A stretch of DNA of 15,814 nt, taken from assembly GCA_012510335.1 (NCBI GenBank), contig JAAZIF010000101.1:1-15814 (forward strand), in the 5' to 3' direction. The stretch is from Methanomicrobiales archaeon. Its GTDB lineage: Archaea > Halobacteriota > Methanomicrobia > Methanomicrobiales > Methanoculleaceae. Positions 1-6,855 of this stretch are shown here, in pieces. A model generated the notes under the pieces. It did not search any database. It saw only the letters and a program-made list of their open reading frames with translations, and was not told the DNA's origin. Position numbers and translations under genes: made by a program. Numbering within the stretch: the first letter of the stretch is position 1; each line of letters begins with the position of its first letter.

Positions 1-1890
1 GCTCCCCAGCTGATCATTGAGGATCTCTGGGAGCTCCTGCAGTACCACGTCACCACCTACCTCGACAACGAGGTGGCGGGATGCCCGCCCGCCCGGCACC
101 GGAGCGGCCGGCCCTTAAAGACCCTCTCACAACGGCTCAAGGGGAAGGAAGGGCGATTCCGCGGATCGCTTTCAGGAAAGCGCGTAAACTTCTCGGCCCG
201 TACGGTGATCTCCCCTGACCCGGATCTCTCTATCTGCGAGGTAGGGGTACCGCTTGCCATCGCAAATGAGATGACCATCCCGGTCAGGGTGACTCCATTC
301 AATGTCGAGGAGATGCGGCAGTACGTCTTGAATGGTCCCGAGCGTTCTACCATCAGATCGGCCTGCGGTGCAAACTATGCCATCAGGCCGGATAACCGGA
401 GGATGCGCCTTTCGGATGTGAACCTGGAGACAGTCGCGGATATGCTTGAACCAGGCTGGACGGTGGAGCGGCAGCTTAAAGACGGCGATATCGTTCTCTT
501 CAACCGGCAACCCTCGCTGCATCGGATGAGCATCATGGCCCACCGGATCGTCGTGATGGATGGAAAGACCTTCCGGCTGAACCCGGCGGTCTGTCCACCT
601 TACAACGCCGACTTTGATGGCGATGAGATGAACCTGCACATCCCGCAGACCGAGGAGGCCCGGGCAGAGGCCGAGATCCTGATCTCAGTGCAGGCGAACA
701 TCCTCTCGCCGAGGACCGGCGGTCCGATCATCGGCGGTATCCACGACCACATCTCAGGGATCTTCCTCTTAACTCACAGGGTTCGCCGTTTCCGAAAAGA
801 GGATGTGCTCTATCTCACCCAGCACCTCGACCTCGACCATCTGCCCGAACCGGATACGGTGGATGATGGTGGAAACCCGCTCTGGACCAACAAGCAGGTC
901 TTCTCGCTCATCCTCCCCGAAGAGCTGAACATGATCTTCCGCGCTTCGTCATGCCAGAATTGCGAAATCTGCCGGCGGGAGATGTGCGAGAACGATGCCT
1001 ACGTCCGGATCGTCGATGGCCAGCTGGTCACCGGCACCATCGATAAGAAAGCGATCGGTGCGTTCGATGGTCAGATCCTGCACCGGATCATCAGGCAGTA
1101 CGGTATGAAACGGGCCGCACGGTTCATCGATGACGTGACCAAACTCTCGATCCGTGGCATCATGCTCCAGGGCTTCTCGTTCGGTATCGATGACGAGGAT
1201 CTGACCAGGACCGAGTACGGTCAGATCGATGAGGTGCTTGAGGGAGCCATCAGCGACGTCGAGCGCCGGATAAAGATCTTCAAGGAGGGGCAGCTCGAAC
1301 CGATGCCGGGCCGGACACTTGAGGAGACGCTTGAGATGCAGATCATGCAGGTGCTCGGCAAGGCCCGTGACCGCACCGGCGAGATCGCAGGAAGGCATCT
1401 CGGGATGGACAACAGCGCTGTGGTGATGGCAGTATCGGGCGCCCGCGGATCGATGCTGAACCTGACACAGATGGCCGGTTGTCTCGGGCAGCAGTCGGTC
1501 CGGGGTGAGCGTATCATGCGCGGCTACGAGGATCGGACCCTGCCGCACTTCCGGCGCAACGAGCTCGGTGCGAAGGCGCATGGGTTCATCGCTAACAGCT
1601 ACAAAAGCGGTCTCTCGCCGACAGAGTTCTTCTTCCACGCCATCGGTGGGCGTGAAGGGCTTGTTGATACCGCGGTCCGCACATCACAGAGTGGTTACCT
1701 GCAACGGCGAATGATCAACGCTCTGCAGGATCTCAAGGTGGCATACGACGGTACCGTCCGGACGACGGGCGGCCGGATCATCCAGTTCCGGTACGGCGAA
1801 GACGGGACTGACCCCGCACGGAGCAGCTATGGCGCCCCGGTGGATGTGAAGGGCATCGTGGAGAGCGTCTTAAAGGAGGAAGTCAAATGA
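1..1890 (+). CDS. rpoA1: DNA-directed RNA polymerase subunit A' (Rpo1N), 5' truncated
   Basis: This is the N-terminal half of the largest catalytic subunit of archaeal RNA polymerase. The frame is open from base 1, so the first 270 or so residues lie outside the window and the Met at 73 is internal. Visible residues are numbered from base 1. The segment RPLKTLSQRLKGKEGRFRGS is the Rpb1-like clamp/switch region. NADFDGDEMN at residues 202-211 carries the three aspartates that hold the catalytic magnesium. Four cysteines at 318, 321, 324 and 329 (CxxCxxCxxxxC) look like a zinc site. The bridge helix contains GARGS near 480, and the trigger-loop start with GREGLVDTA follows near 550. The protein ends at the usual archaeal A'/A'' split. 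Its stop overlaps the rpoA2 start (ATGA), so the two halves are probably translated in a coupled way. Identification is secure. Confidence 0.98.
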   Translation, partial: APQLIIEDLWELLQYHVTTYLDNEVAGCPPARHRSGRPLKTLSQRLKGKEGRFRGSLSGKRVNFSARTVISPDPDLSICEVGVPLAIANEMTIPVRVTPFNVEEMRQYVLNGPERSTIRSACGANYAIRPDNRRMRLSDVNLETVADMLEPGWTVERQLKDGDIVLFNRQPSLHRMSIMAHRIVVMDGKTFRLNPAVCPPYNADFDGDEMNLHIPQTEEARAEAEILISVQANILSPRTGGPIIGGIHDHISGIFLLTHRVRRFRKEDVLYLTQHLDLDHLPEPDTVDDGGNPLWTNKQVFSLILPEELNMIFRASSCQNCEICRREMCENDAYVRIVDGQLVTGTIDKKAIGAFDGQILHRIIRQYGMKRAARFIDDVTKLSIRGIMLQGFSFGIDDEDLTRTEYGQIDEVLEGAISDVERRIKIFKEGQLEPMPGRTLEETLEMQIMQVLGKARDRTGEIAGRHLGMDNSAVVMAVSGARGSMLNLTQMAGCLGQQSVRGERIMRGYEDRTLPHFRRNELGAKAHGFIANSYKSGLSPTEFFFHAIGGREGLVDTAVRTSQSGYLQRRMINALQDLKVAYDGTVRTTGGRIIQFRYGEDGTDPARSSYGAPVDVKGIVESVLKEEVK

Positions 1891-3059
1891 ACAACGATCT
1901 CGAAGAGCGGATCGATACCCTCGATCTGCCTTACCGGACCAGGGAAGACCTGAAAACGAGTCTCGCAGGCCGGGATATCAGCGAGGAAGAGTTCAACCGG
2001 ATCCTCGAGATGATCTTCTTTGAGTATGAGAGAACCAGGATCGAGCCCTGTGAGGCGGTCGGCGTTGTGGCTGCGCAGTCTATCGGTGAACCCGGCACCC
2101 AGATGACAATGCGAACCTTCCACTACGCGGGTGTGGCCGAGATCAACGTTACCCTGGGTCTCCCCCGACTCATCGAGATCATGGATGCCCGGCGGGAACC
2201 GAGCACCCCCACGATGGCGGTCTTCCTTCTGGAAGACTGGGCATTCAATCGTGACCGCGCCCGGGAAGTTAGCTGGCAGATCGAGGCCGCGCCGCTCCAT
2301 GAGTTCGGGGATATCACCATCGATATGGAACATATGCAGATAGTTGTCCAGCTCAATAAGCAGGTCTGTGATCGGCGGAGGATCACGATGAGTGAGATCA
2401 TCGAGATAGCCCCGAGAAAGATACGGGAGAAGCGGCACTTCCGCGACTTCGAGGTCGAAGGGGATCCAAAGAAGGCATCGATTATATTCAACCCGAAAGA
2501 TCGGGAGAGTTACCAGAACCTCTTCCAACTCGCAGAACACGTAAGGAACGTCATTGTTCAGGGTATCGATGACATCGAGCGGGTGGTTGCCAGAAAAGAA
2601 GGCGGAGAGTATATCCTTTATACTGAAGGCTCCAACCTAAAAGGTGTCTTCGAAGTCGAGGGCGTTGATACAACCCGCACGCGGAGCAACAACATCAGCG
2701 AGATCGCTGATGTGCTCGGTATCGAGGCGGGCCGGAACGCGATCATCCAGGAAGCCTTAAGTACCCTGAACGAACAGGGTATCGGCGTCGATGTCCGTCA
2801 TATCATGCTCGTCGCTGATATGATGTGCATGGATGGTGAGGTCAAGCAGATCGGCCGGCACGGCATTGCCGGCGAGAAGGAGAGCGTTCTCTCCCGGGCT
2901 GCATTCGAAGTGACGGTCAACCATCTGCTGGATGCAGCAATAGCAAACGAGGTGGACGAATTGAACGGCGTCACCGAGAACGTGATCGTGGGCCAGCCCA
3001 TCCAGCTCGGTACCGGCGATGTGAAACTCATCGCAAAACGCGTAAACCTGAAAATTTAG
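1887..3059 (+). CDS. rpoA2: DNA-directed RNA polymerase subunit A'' (Rpo1C)
   Basis: This is the C-terminal part of the split largest RNA polymerase subunit, 390 residues, a normal length for the archaeal A'' chain. It assembles with A' to complete the trigger loop, jaw and clamp base. The block EAVGVVAAQSIGEPGTQMTM (residues 56-74) followed by RTFHYAGVAEINVTLGLPRL is the strongly conserved Rpb1 segment just after the trigger loop. The conserved C-terminal GVDVRHIMLVADMM segment is also present. The start ATG overlaps the rpoA1 stop and is preceded by AGGAGG at 1874-1879, seven bases upstream, inside the rpoA1 coding sequence. The stop lies 10 bases before rpl30e. Expression is presumably tied to the upstream rpoH/B/A1 genes of the same operon, which are outside the window. 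Identification is secure. Confidence 0.98.
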   Translation: MNNDLEERIDTLDLPYRTREDLKTSLAGRDISEEEFNRILEMIFFEYERTRIEPCEAVGVVAAQSIGEPGTQMTMRTFHYAGVAEINVTLGLPRLIEIMDARREPSTPTMAVFLLEDWAFNRDRAREVSWQIEAAPLHEFGDITIDMEHMQIVVQLNKQVCDRRRITMSEIIEIAPRKIREKRHFRDFEVEGDPKKASIIFNPKDRESYQNLFQLAEHVRNVIVQGIDDIERVVARKEGGEYILYTEGSNLKGVFEVEGVDTTRTRSNNISEIADVLGIEAGRNAIIQEALSTLNEQGIGVDVRHIMLVADMMCMDGEVKQIGRHGIAGEKESVLSRAAFEVTVNHLLDAAIANEVDELNGVTENVIVGQPIQLGTGDVKLIAKRVNLKI

Positions 3060-3069
3060 GAGAAATCAT

Positions 3070-3357
3070 ATGGACTTTAATGCTTCACTACGCAAAGCCG
3101 TGAAGACTGGTACCGTGTTCCTGGGGCGGAACAAGACCCGGGAATGCATCGAGGAAGGCAAGGCAAAACTTGTCGTAATGGCTAAAAATAGCCCAGAATC
3201 CGTCAAAAACATCGTAAAAGAGATCGATATCCCTGTCTACGTCTATGAGGGCTCGAGTGTCCAGCTCGGGAAAGCCTGCGGTATGCCGTACGTCGTCAGT
3301 GCGCTTGCCGTGATCGAGCCGGGTGAATCCGATATCCTGAATGTTGCGAGAGTGTAG
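3070..3357 (+). CDS. rpl30e: Ribosomal protein L30e (eL30)
   Basis: Encodes the 95-residue large-subunit protein eL30, of the L7Ae/L30e RNA-binding fold. Visible family features are the N-terminal helix with LRKAVKTGTVFLGRNKT, the central strand KLVVMAKNSPESVKN, and the second half VYVYEGSSVQLGKACGMPYVV, where the L7Ae-type glycine/serine-rich RNA-contact segment lies. The length matches archaeal eL30. The start ATG follows a Shine-Dalgarno AGGAGA at 3058-3063 that overlaps the rpoA2 stop codon, and the gene ends three bases before nusA, so it is a tightly packed member of the RNA polymerase operon. This rpoA2-rpl30e-nusA order is widely conserved in Euryarchaeota and supports both flanking calls. 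Confidence 0.96.
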   Translation: MDFNASLRKAVKTGTVFLGRNKTRECIEEGKAKLVVMAKNSPESVKNIVKEIDIPVYVYEGSSVQLGKACGMPYVVSALAVIEPGESDILNVARV

Positions 3358-3360
3358 ACA

Positions 3361-3810
3361 ATGTCACAGGTCGTGCTGACTGAGGAATGCATGCGCCTCA
3401 TCTCCCAGTTCGAGAGCCTTACCGGCGCAGGCAGCCGTGATTGCGTCGTCGATAATCGTAACGAGCGCATCATATTCGTGATCAATCCGGGGGATATGGG
3501 TCTTGCCATCGGCAGGGGCGGATCGAGCATCAAAAAAGCTTCTGATGTGATGGGGAAGCGGATCGAGGTTGTCGAGTATTCCCCGGACCCGTGCCAGTTT
3601 ATCAGGAACTGTTTTCTCCCAGCACAGGTTACTGATATCGATTTCGCTACCGATGTGGAGGATCAACCGATCGCCCGCGTGGAGGTGCGCGATGAGGACC
3701 GGGGGCTTGCCATCGGGAAAGCAGGAAAGAATATCTTCAAGGCAAAGGTTCTTGCACAGCGGCAACACGATATCATCGATGTTCAGCTGATGCAGAGCGA
3801 GGCCGCCTGA
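3361..3810 (+). CDS. nusA: Archaeal NusA-like transcription factor (two KH domains)
   Basis: A 149-residue archaeal NusA homologue. Unlike bacterial NusA it has no N-terminal polymerase-binding domain and no S1 domain, just two KH RNA-binding domains. KH1 spans about residues 33-75 with the GxxG loop in AIGRGGSSI. KH2 spans about 105-145 with AIGKAGKNI. Archaeal NusA is thought to bind RNA during elongation or termination, but its exact role is less settled than that of the bacterial protein. It starts three bases after the rpl30e stop with only a weak purine-rich stretch upstream, and is followed 16 bases after its stop by a T tract. In many archaea rps12 and rps7 follow nusA; here the operon seems to end and the next gene converges from the other strand. 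Confidence 0.93.
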   Translation: MSQVVLTEECMRLISQFESLTGAGSRDCVVDNRNERIIFVINPGDMGLAIGRGGSSIKKASDVMGKRIEVVEYSPDPCQFIRNCFLPAQVTDIDFATDVEDQPIARVEVRDEDRGLAIGKAGKNIFKAKVLAQRQHDIIDVQLMQSEAA

Positions 3811-3826
3811 ATTCTCTAGCATCCTC

Positions 3827-3833
3827 TTTTTTT
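3827..3833 (+). terminator. U-tract terminator of the rpoA-nusA operon
   Basis: A run of seven T residues on the coding strand begins 16 bases after the nusA stop. Archaeal RNA polymerase terminates at such U tracts without needing a hairpin, so this is the likely 3' end of the RNA polymerase operon. The position between two convergent genes fits. No experimental end is visible from sequence alone. Confidence 0.6.
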
Positions 3834-3940
3834 GCAGTCTTGCAGCTGAAATTTAGCACCGCTTCAGGCTGGCGACCAATGGAGAGCGCTGACCTGAGCA
3901 GCCGCGCGTTATCCGTGAAGGAAAGTTGCTATACCCCTGG

Positions 3941-3963
3941 CGGATGAAAGAGAAAAGAGAGAT
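3941..3963 (-). terminator. Probable terminator of the ribosomal stalk operon
   Basis: Directly after the rpl12 stop, the minus strand reads as an interrupted pyrimidine/T-rich stretch (T4 and T3 runs separated by C). This is the only T-rich candidate for ending the rpl11-rpl1-rplP0-rpl12 transcript before it meets nusA. It is weaker than the T7 tract on the other strand, so confidence is modest. Confidence 0.4.
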
Positions 3964-4005
3964 TTAGCCGAAGAGGGCACCGAGACCGGCCATGCCGCTC
4001 TCTTC
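3964..4005 (-). repeat. DNA repeat shared by the rpl12 and rplP0 3' ends (copy 1)
   Basis: The last 14 codons of rpl12, including the stop, match the last 14 of rplP0 (4306-4347) at 39 of 42 bases. Both encode the factor-binding tail ESGMAGLGALFG. Beyond this the similarity continues only as low-complexity Glu codons. Confidence 0.8.
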
Positions 4006-4284
4006 TTCCTCTTCCTTCTTCTCCTCCTCTTCCTCCTCCTCTTCAGCGGGTACGGCTGCTGCTACGGCGGGAGCAGCGGCTGCAGGGGCAGCGGCGGCGG
4101 CCGGTGCAAAGGCAGCCTTGCTGATGGCTTCCTCGATGTTCACGTCCTCAAGCGCAGCGACGAGCGCCTTAACCCGGGCATCCACGACGTTGATCCCGGC
4201 CGCCTTCAGGACAGCAGTCACATTCTCATCGTTCACGTCTTTGCCTGCGTTGTGCAGGAGCAGTGCAGCGTAGATATACTCCAT
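3964..4284 (-). CDS. rpl12: Ribosomal stalk protein P1 (archaeal L12)
   Basis: Encodes the 106-residue archaeal P1/L12 stalk protein, present as several dimers bound to P0 on the large subunit, where it recruits the translational GTPases. Residues 1-57 (start MEYIYAALLLHNAGK) form the helical dimerisation domain. Residues 58-80 are an Ala/Pro hinge, residues 81-95 a Glu/Lys-rich charged run, and the end is ESGMAGLGALFG, the factor-binding tail. A good Shine-Dalgarno (AGGTGA, complement of 4292-4297) lies seven bases before the start. It is the last gene of the stalk operon, 21 bases after rplP0. Its C-terminal codons are nearly identical at DNA level to those of rplP0 (39 of the first 42 bases from the stop match). 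Confidence 0.97.
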   Translation of the reverse strand: MEYIYAALLLHNAGKDVNDENVTAVLKAAGINVVDARVKALVAALEDVNIEEAISKAAFAPAAAAAPAAAAPAVAAAVPAEEEEEEEEKKEEEEESGMAGLGALFG

Positions 4285-4305
4285 AGTTTATTCACCTTTT
4301 TTATG

Positions 4306-4347
4306 TTAGCCGAAGAGGGCTCCAAGACCGGCCATACCGCTCTCTTC
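4306..4347 (-). repeat. DNA repeat shared by the rpl12 and rplP0 3' ends (copy 2)
   Basis: Partner of the repeat at 3964-4005, in the same orientation 342 bases away. The differences are mostly at synonymous third positions, which could reflect selection on the protein tail, gene conversion, or both. Confidence 0.8.
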
Positions 4348-5337
4348 CTCCTCCTTCTCAACCTCTTCCTCTTCTTCTTCTTCCTCTTCAGTGGGTTTTG
4401 CCTCTTCTGCGGGTTTTACCATAGCAGGTGCCCCGGCAGTTGCAGCGGCGGCGGCTCTCAAGGTCGTCTCATCGAGCTCGAAGCCCCGGTCTGCCGCTAT
4501 GAGCGCGACAGCCAGCATCTGCTGCTGTGCCCGCCCGATGATGAGATCGATGACCCCCTTCTCGTAGATGCTCGCCTCTACACCAACATTCCGGGCCTCC
4601 TGCACCGCTCTGCCGATGATGGCGCTGATTGTAAGCCTGGTCGGTATGACGGCGTTGACCGAGAGGTTGAATGCCTGCTGGGTCGCGAGCATGATGTTGT
4701 TGTAATAGGTCTCTTCATCGATAGCCAGGAGATCGGGTGTGAAGATAGTATTCCGGTAGTATGCAGCCTGCAGGACGAGACCGACATCCATCGGCTTGAT
4801 ACCGAGTTTCGCGAGTACGCCAGCCATCTTCTTGCTGATGGTCTCACCTTCCTTCACGACAGTCCGGGTCTCCCGGATCCTGACCTTTCCTCCCTCAATA
4901 GCAGCAGGGATTCCTGCCTGCTGGAGCTCACCAACGATGGGGCCTGGCTTGAACGAGGTCGGCCCCTTTGCGACGACGATATCTTCCGGCGCGGTCTCAC
5001 CAGGTTTTGCGGCCATCCTGGTCTTCGTCTTCTCCAGCATCTTGAAGAGCTTAAAGGGGTTCTCATCAGTAAAGATCAGGGCGCTCTGGCCCGAGATATG
5101 CTTGTTTAAGGTCGCAACGCTGCCGCCGAGATCATTTAGTGCATGCTCGATCAGTGTGTTGCGGGCCATCTTCACCTTCGCCGTGTCGCGGAGGTTCCGC
5201 CGGATCTGCTGGACCTGCGAGGCTGGAATGCCGTACATATCCACGAGGCCGACGAGCGTGTGCTCCTCGATGCCGCGCTTGATATCATCCACTTCTTTTT
5301 TCTTCCACCAGGGCAGATTCTGCGTATAGAGCGTCAT
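4306..5337 (-). CDS. rplP0: Ribosomal protein P0 (archaeal L10)
   Basis: Encodes the 343-residue P0/L10 protein that anchors the P1 dimers to the L11-binding region of 23S rRNA. The N-terminal domain starts MTLYTQNLPWWKKKEVDDI and carries the L10 rRNA-binding segment with RNTLIEHAL. A central inserted domain typical of archaeal and eukaryotic P0 follows. The helical spine that binds P1 dimers lies at about residues 215-285. An acidic run precedes the same ESGMAGLGALFG tail found in rpl12. The start overlaps the last base of the rpl1 stop (TGATG), and GGTGA (complement of 5342-5346) sits four bases upstream, so translation is probably coupled to rpl1. Length and domain order are normal for the family. 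Confidence 0.97.
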   Translation of the reverse strand: MTLYTQNLPWWKKKEVDDIKRGIEEHTLVGLVDMYGIPASQVQQIRRNLRDTAKVKMARNTLIEHALNDLGGSVATLNKHISGQSALIFTDENPFKLFKMLEKTKTRMAAKPGETAPEDIVVAKGPTSFKPGPIVGELQQAGIPAAIEGGKVRIRETRTVVKEGETISKKMAGVLAKLGIKPMDVGLVLQAAYYRNTIFTPDLLAIDEETYYNNIMLATQQAFNLSVNAVIPTRLTISAIIGRAVQEARNVGVEASIYEKGVIDLIIGRAQQQMLAVALIAADRGFELDETTLRAAAAATAGAPAMVKPAEEAKPTEEEEEEEEEVEKEEEESGMAGLGALFG

Positions 5338-5978
5338 CAGATCACCTTCACAGCCGGACCCATGGTCGTCTTTACGTAGACCGAGTGAATGTTCAGCGCC
5401 CCGCTCTCGAGGACTGATTCAACCCTTCGGAGTATTGCATCGATATTCTCTGCGATCTTCTCTGGATCCATCGTAGCGGATCCAACCTTTGCGTGGAGAA
5501 CCTTCTTATCCTTCGTCCGGACCTTTACAGAACTGCGCAGACGCTGGACAATCGGCCGGATATCCGTCCCGGGTGGTATCGGCATTGGCATCCGCCCGCG
5601 CGGGCCGAGCCTGACACCGAGATGCCGACCGACGAGAGGCATCATCGCTGTCTCTGCGAGGAAGAACTGGTATTCTGCTGCCATCTTTCGCGCTTCGCGG
5701 GGCTCTCCCCCGAGCCGCTCGATCTCCTCAGGGCCGATGATCAGATCCACGCCCACATCCTTTGCCTGGGTTGTGATGTCCCCCTTCCCGAGAACAGCGA
5801 CCCTGACGTTGTCAAAGCCGTTCGGCAGGAGAATAGTCTCATCGATACGATTTTTGGGCTGGGCCATATCGATATTTCTGAGGTTTACGGTGATATCCAC
5901 GCTCTCCCGGAACTTCCGTTCCGGAGCTTTCTCCAGTGCCGTATTTACGGCATTAAGTATACTGGTTCTATCAACCAT
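5337..5978 (-). CDS. rpl1: Ribosomal protein L1 (uL1)
   Basis: Encodes the 213-residue uL1 protein of the mobile L1 stalk, which binds 23S rRNA near the E site and assists release of deacylated tRNA. Family motifs are PKNRIDETILLPNG near the N terminus, RLGPRGRMPMPIPPGT in the middle, and the C-terminal TMGPAVKV. The start is preceded at six bases by GGAGGC (complement of 5985-5990). It lies 52 bases after rpl11 and overlaps rplP0 by one base. In Methanococcus the L1 protein represses its own operon by binding mRNA near the start of its gene; I looked for such a site here and found nothing convincing. Confidence 0.97.
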   Translation of the reverse strand: MVDRTSILNAVNTALEKAPERKFRESVDITVNLRNIDMAQPKNRIDETILLPNGFDNVRVAVLGKGDITTQAKDVGVDLIIGPEEIERLGGEPREARKMAAEYQFFLAETAMMPLVGRHLGVRLGPRGRMPMPIPPGTDIRPIVQRLRSSVKVRTKDKKVLHAKVGSATMDPEKIAENIDAILRRVESVLESGALNIHSVYVKTTMGPAVKVI

Positions 5979-6030
5979 TCCTTTGCCTCCATAGTACGCG
6001 ACCTCACGATCTTCTATGGTTGTCTGACAT

Positions 6031-6507
6031 CTATGCGACGAGTACGCCGTCGTATGTTCCGTCGTTGATGGCCTGGATCATATCGCGGGGTTTCAAACCC
6101 TCAACGGTGACACCCACGCTCACGCACGTTCCAACGACCTCTTTGACAGCCGATTTCAGGTCGTACGAGAGCATATCATCCATCTTCATACGGGCGATAC
6201 GGACAGCGGCCTCCAGCGGCAGGTCTCCTGCCACCTGTGTACCGGGCTCTGCGACACCCTTCCCGATGCCGGTCTCTTTCATGATGAGAGCCGTCGTGGG
6301 CGGAATGCCCACATCGATCGTGAAGTTCCGCTTATCGTCGACAGTGACCATCACCGGCACCTGCATGCCGTTGAAATCAGCCGTTTTTTTGTTAATCTCG
6401 TCGACGACAGCCTTCACGTTGATACCGAGAGGTCCGAGTGCAGGGCCCAGAGGTGGACCTGCTGTAGCCTTGCCGCCGGATACCAATACCTCGACCGTTT
6501 CTGCCAT
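6031..6507 (-). CDS. rpl11: Ribosomal protein L11 (uL11)
   Basis: Encodes the 158-residue uL11 protein that, with P0 and P1, forms the GTPase-associated centre of the large subunit. The start MAETVEVLVSGGKATAGPPL and the following GPALGPLGINVKAVVDEIN are the classic proline/glycine-rich L11 N terminus. The C-terminal RNA-binding domain includes GTCVSVGVTVEG. The ATG follows GGTGA (complement of 6514-6518) at six bases. It is the first gene of the stalk operon and has its own likely promoter about 70 bases upstream. Spt5, which is often directly joined to rpl11 in archaea, is separated here by 348 bases. Confidence 0.97.
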   Translation of the reverse strand: MAETVEVLVSGGKATAGPPLGPALGPLGINVKAVVDEINKKTADFNGMQVPVMVTVDDKRNFTIDVGIPPTTALIMKETGIGKGVAEPGTQVAGDLPLEAAVRIARMKMDDMLSYDLKSAVKEVVGTCVSVGVTVEGLKPRDMIQAINDGTYDGVLVA

Positions 6508-6534
6508 ACAAATTCACCAGCCTAATCCCTCTTT

Positions 6535-6550
6535 GGGGAATAGATGCCTG
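6535..6550 (-). repeat. Direct repeat copy in the rpl11 leader
   Basis: The plus-strand sequence ggggaatagatgcctg matches 6596-6611 (gggaaaaagatgcctg) at 14 of 16 positions, with a perfect nine-base core agatgcctg. This copy lies 28 bases upstream of the rpl11 start codon, in the expected untranslated leader. The repeat spacing is 61 bases. No known operator is recognised. Confidence 0.6.
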
Positions 6551-6576
6551 GGCTATCTAAGGTTACCGTGAGGAGA

Positions 6577-6590
6577 CTTAAAGGTATAGG
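6577..6590 (-). promoter_or_regulatory. Likely promoter (TATA region) of the rpl11 stalk operon
   Basis: On the minus strand this reads CCTATACCTTTAAG, the most TATA-like stretch directly upstream of rpl11. A start site about 25 bases downstream (near 6555) would give a leader of roughly 45-50 bases that includes the Shine-Dalgarno. A second AT-rich element, GTTTTATTC (about 6625-6633), lies further upstream and is an alternative. Confidence 0.45.
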
Positions 6591-6595
6591 ACTGC

Positions 6596-6611
6596 GGGAA
6601 AAAGATGCCTG
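6596..6611 (-). repeat. Direct repeat copy upstream of the rpl11 TATA region
   Basis: This is the second copy of the 16-base repeat described at 6535-6550, in the same orientation. It sits just upstream of the putative TATA element, so the two copies bracket the promoter. On the minus strand both begin CAGGCATCT and continue into a T/C-rich run. Confidence 0.6.
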
Positions 6612-6694
6612 CGCCCGTGTTTTCGAATAAAACCCGGATACTGAGTGGTAGACCGCATCTCTCCACCATCAGCGGGGGGAGAGTCACTCCCGGC

Positions 6695-6723
6695 GCGGTA
6701 GAGAGCGAAGGGAACTCTACCGC
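6695..6723. repeat. Perfect 9-bp inverted repeat (hairpin) between spt5 and rpl11
   Basis: GCGGTAGAG at 6695-6703 is the exact reverse complement of CTCTACCGC at 6715-6723, with an 11-base loop. No T tract follows on either strand, so it is not a classical intrinsic terminator. It could be an mRNA-stabilising or processing structure, or a protein-binding palindrome. Confidence 0.65.
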
Positions 6724-6795
6724 CTGGCAACTTCAGCTCGCGGGCAGCAGGTTCTCACAATGAAGGGGAATGGAGATCGGGGCGGCAACAGAACC

Positions 6796-6802
6796 AAAAA
6801 AA
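6796..6802 (-). terminator. U-tract terminator of the dtdA-ftsZ-secE-spt5 operon
   Basis: Seven consecutive A residues on the plus strand give a T7 tract on the coding strand about 53 bases after the spt5 stop. This matches archaeal U-dependent termination and would separate the spt5 transcript from the stalk operon. Confidence 0.6.
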
Positions 6803-6855
6803 CATCCGGCTGCCTGGAGGGGGTCCGAGGGGAAAATAGGAGGCGGTAACTATTC

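Larger units (their letters stand above)
6508..6855. other. Gene-free region between spt5 and rpl11
   Basis: No convincing coding frame lies in these 348 bases. Reading on the minus strand from spt5 to rpl11, I see a T7 tract about 53 bases after the spt5 stop, then a stretch of roughly 70 bases without clear signals, a 9-bp inverted repeat, AT-rich candidate promoter elements, and a 16-base direct repeat that brackets the likely TATA box of rpl11. It therefore ends one transcription unit and starts another. Confidence 0.7.

Noticed and set aside
73..75. ATG at 73 as the rpoA1 start
   Set aside because: The frame is open to base 1 and already encodes conserved RNA polymerase sequence upstream, so the gene enters from outside the window.
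4000..4100. Low-complexity repeats suggesting a microsatellite or CRISPR
   Set aside because: They are Glu, Lys and Ala codon runs of the stalk protein hinge and acidic tail, with no regular repeat-spacer structure.
4252..5109. 285-residue plus-strand open frame opposite rpl12/rplP0
   Set aside because: It lies wholly antisense to strongly conserved ribosomal protein genes and its composition reflects their Glu and Ala codons; no recognisable domain.
5940..6000. Possible L1 autoregulatory mRNA site around the rpl1 start (GGAGGC and a downstream purine-rich strand)
   Set aside because: The pairing is poor and does not reproduce the known stem-loop-stem pattern; GGAGGC is simply the Shine-Dalgarno.
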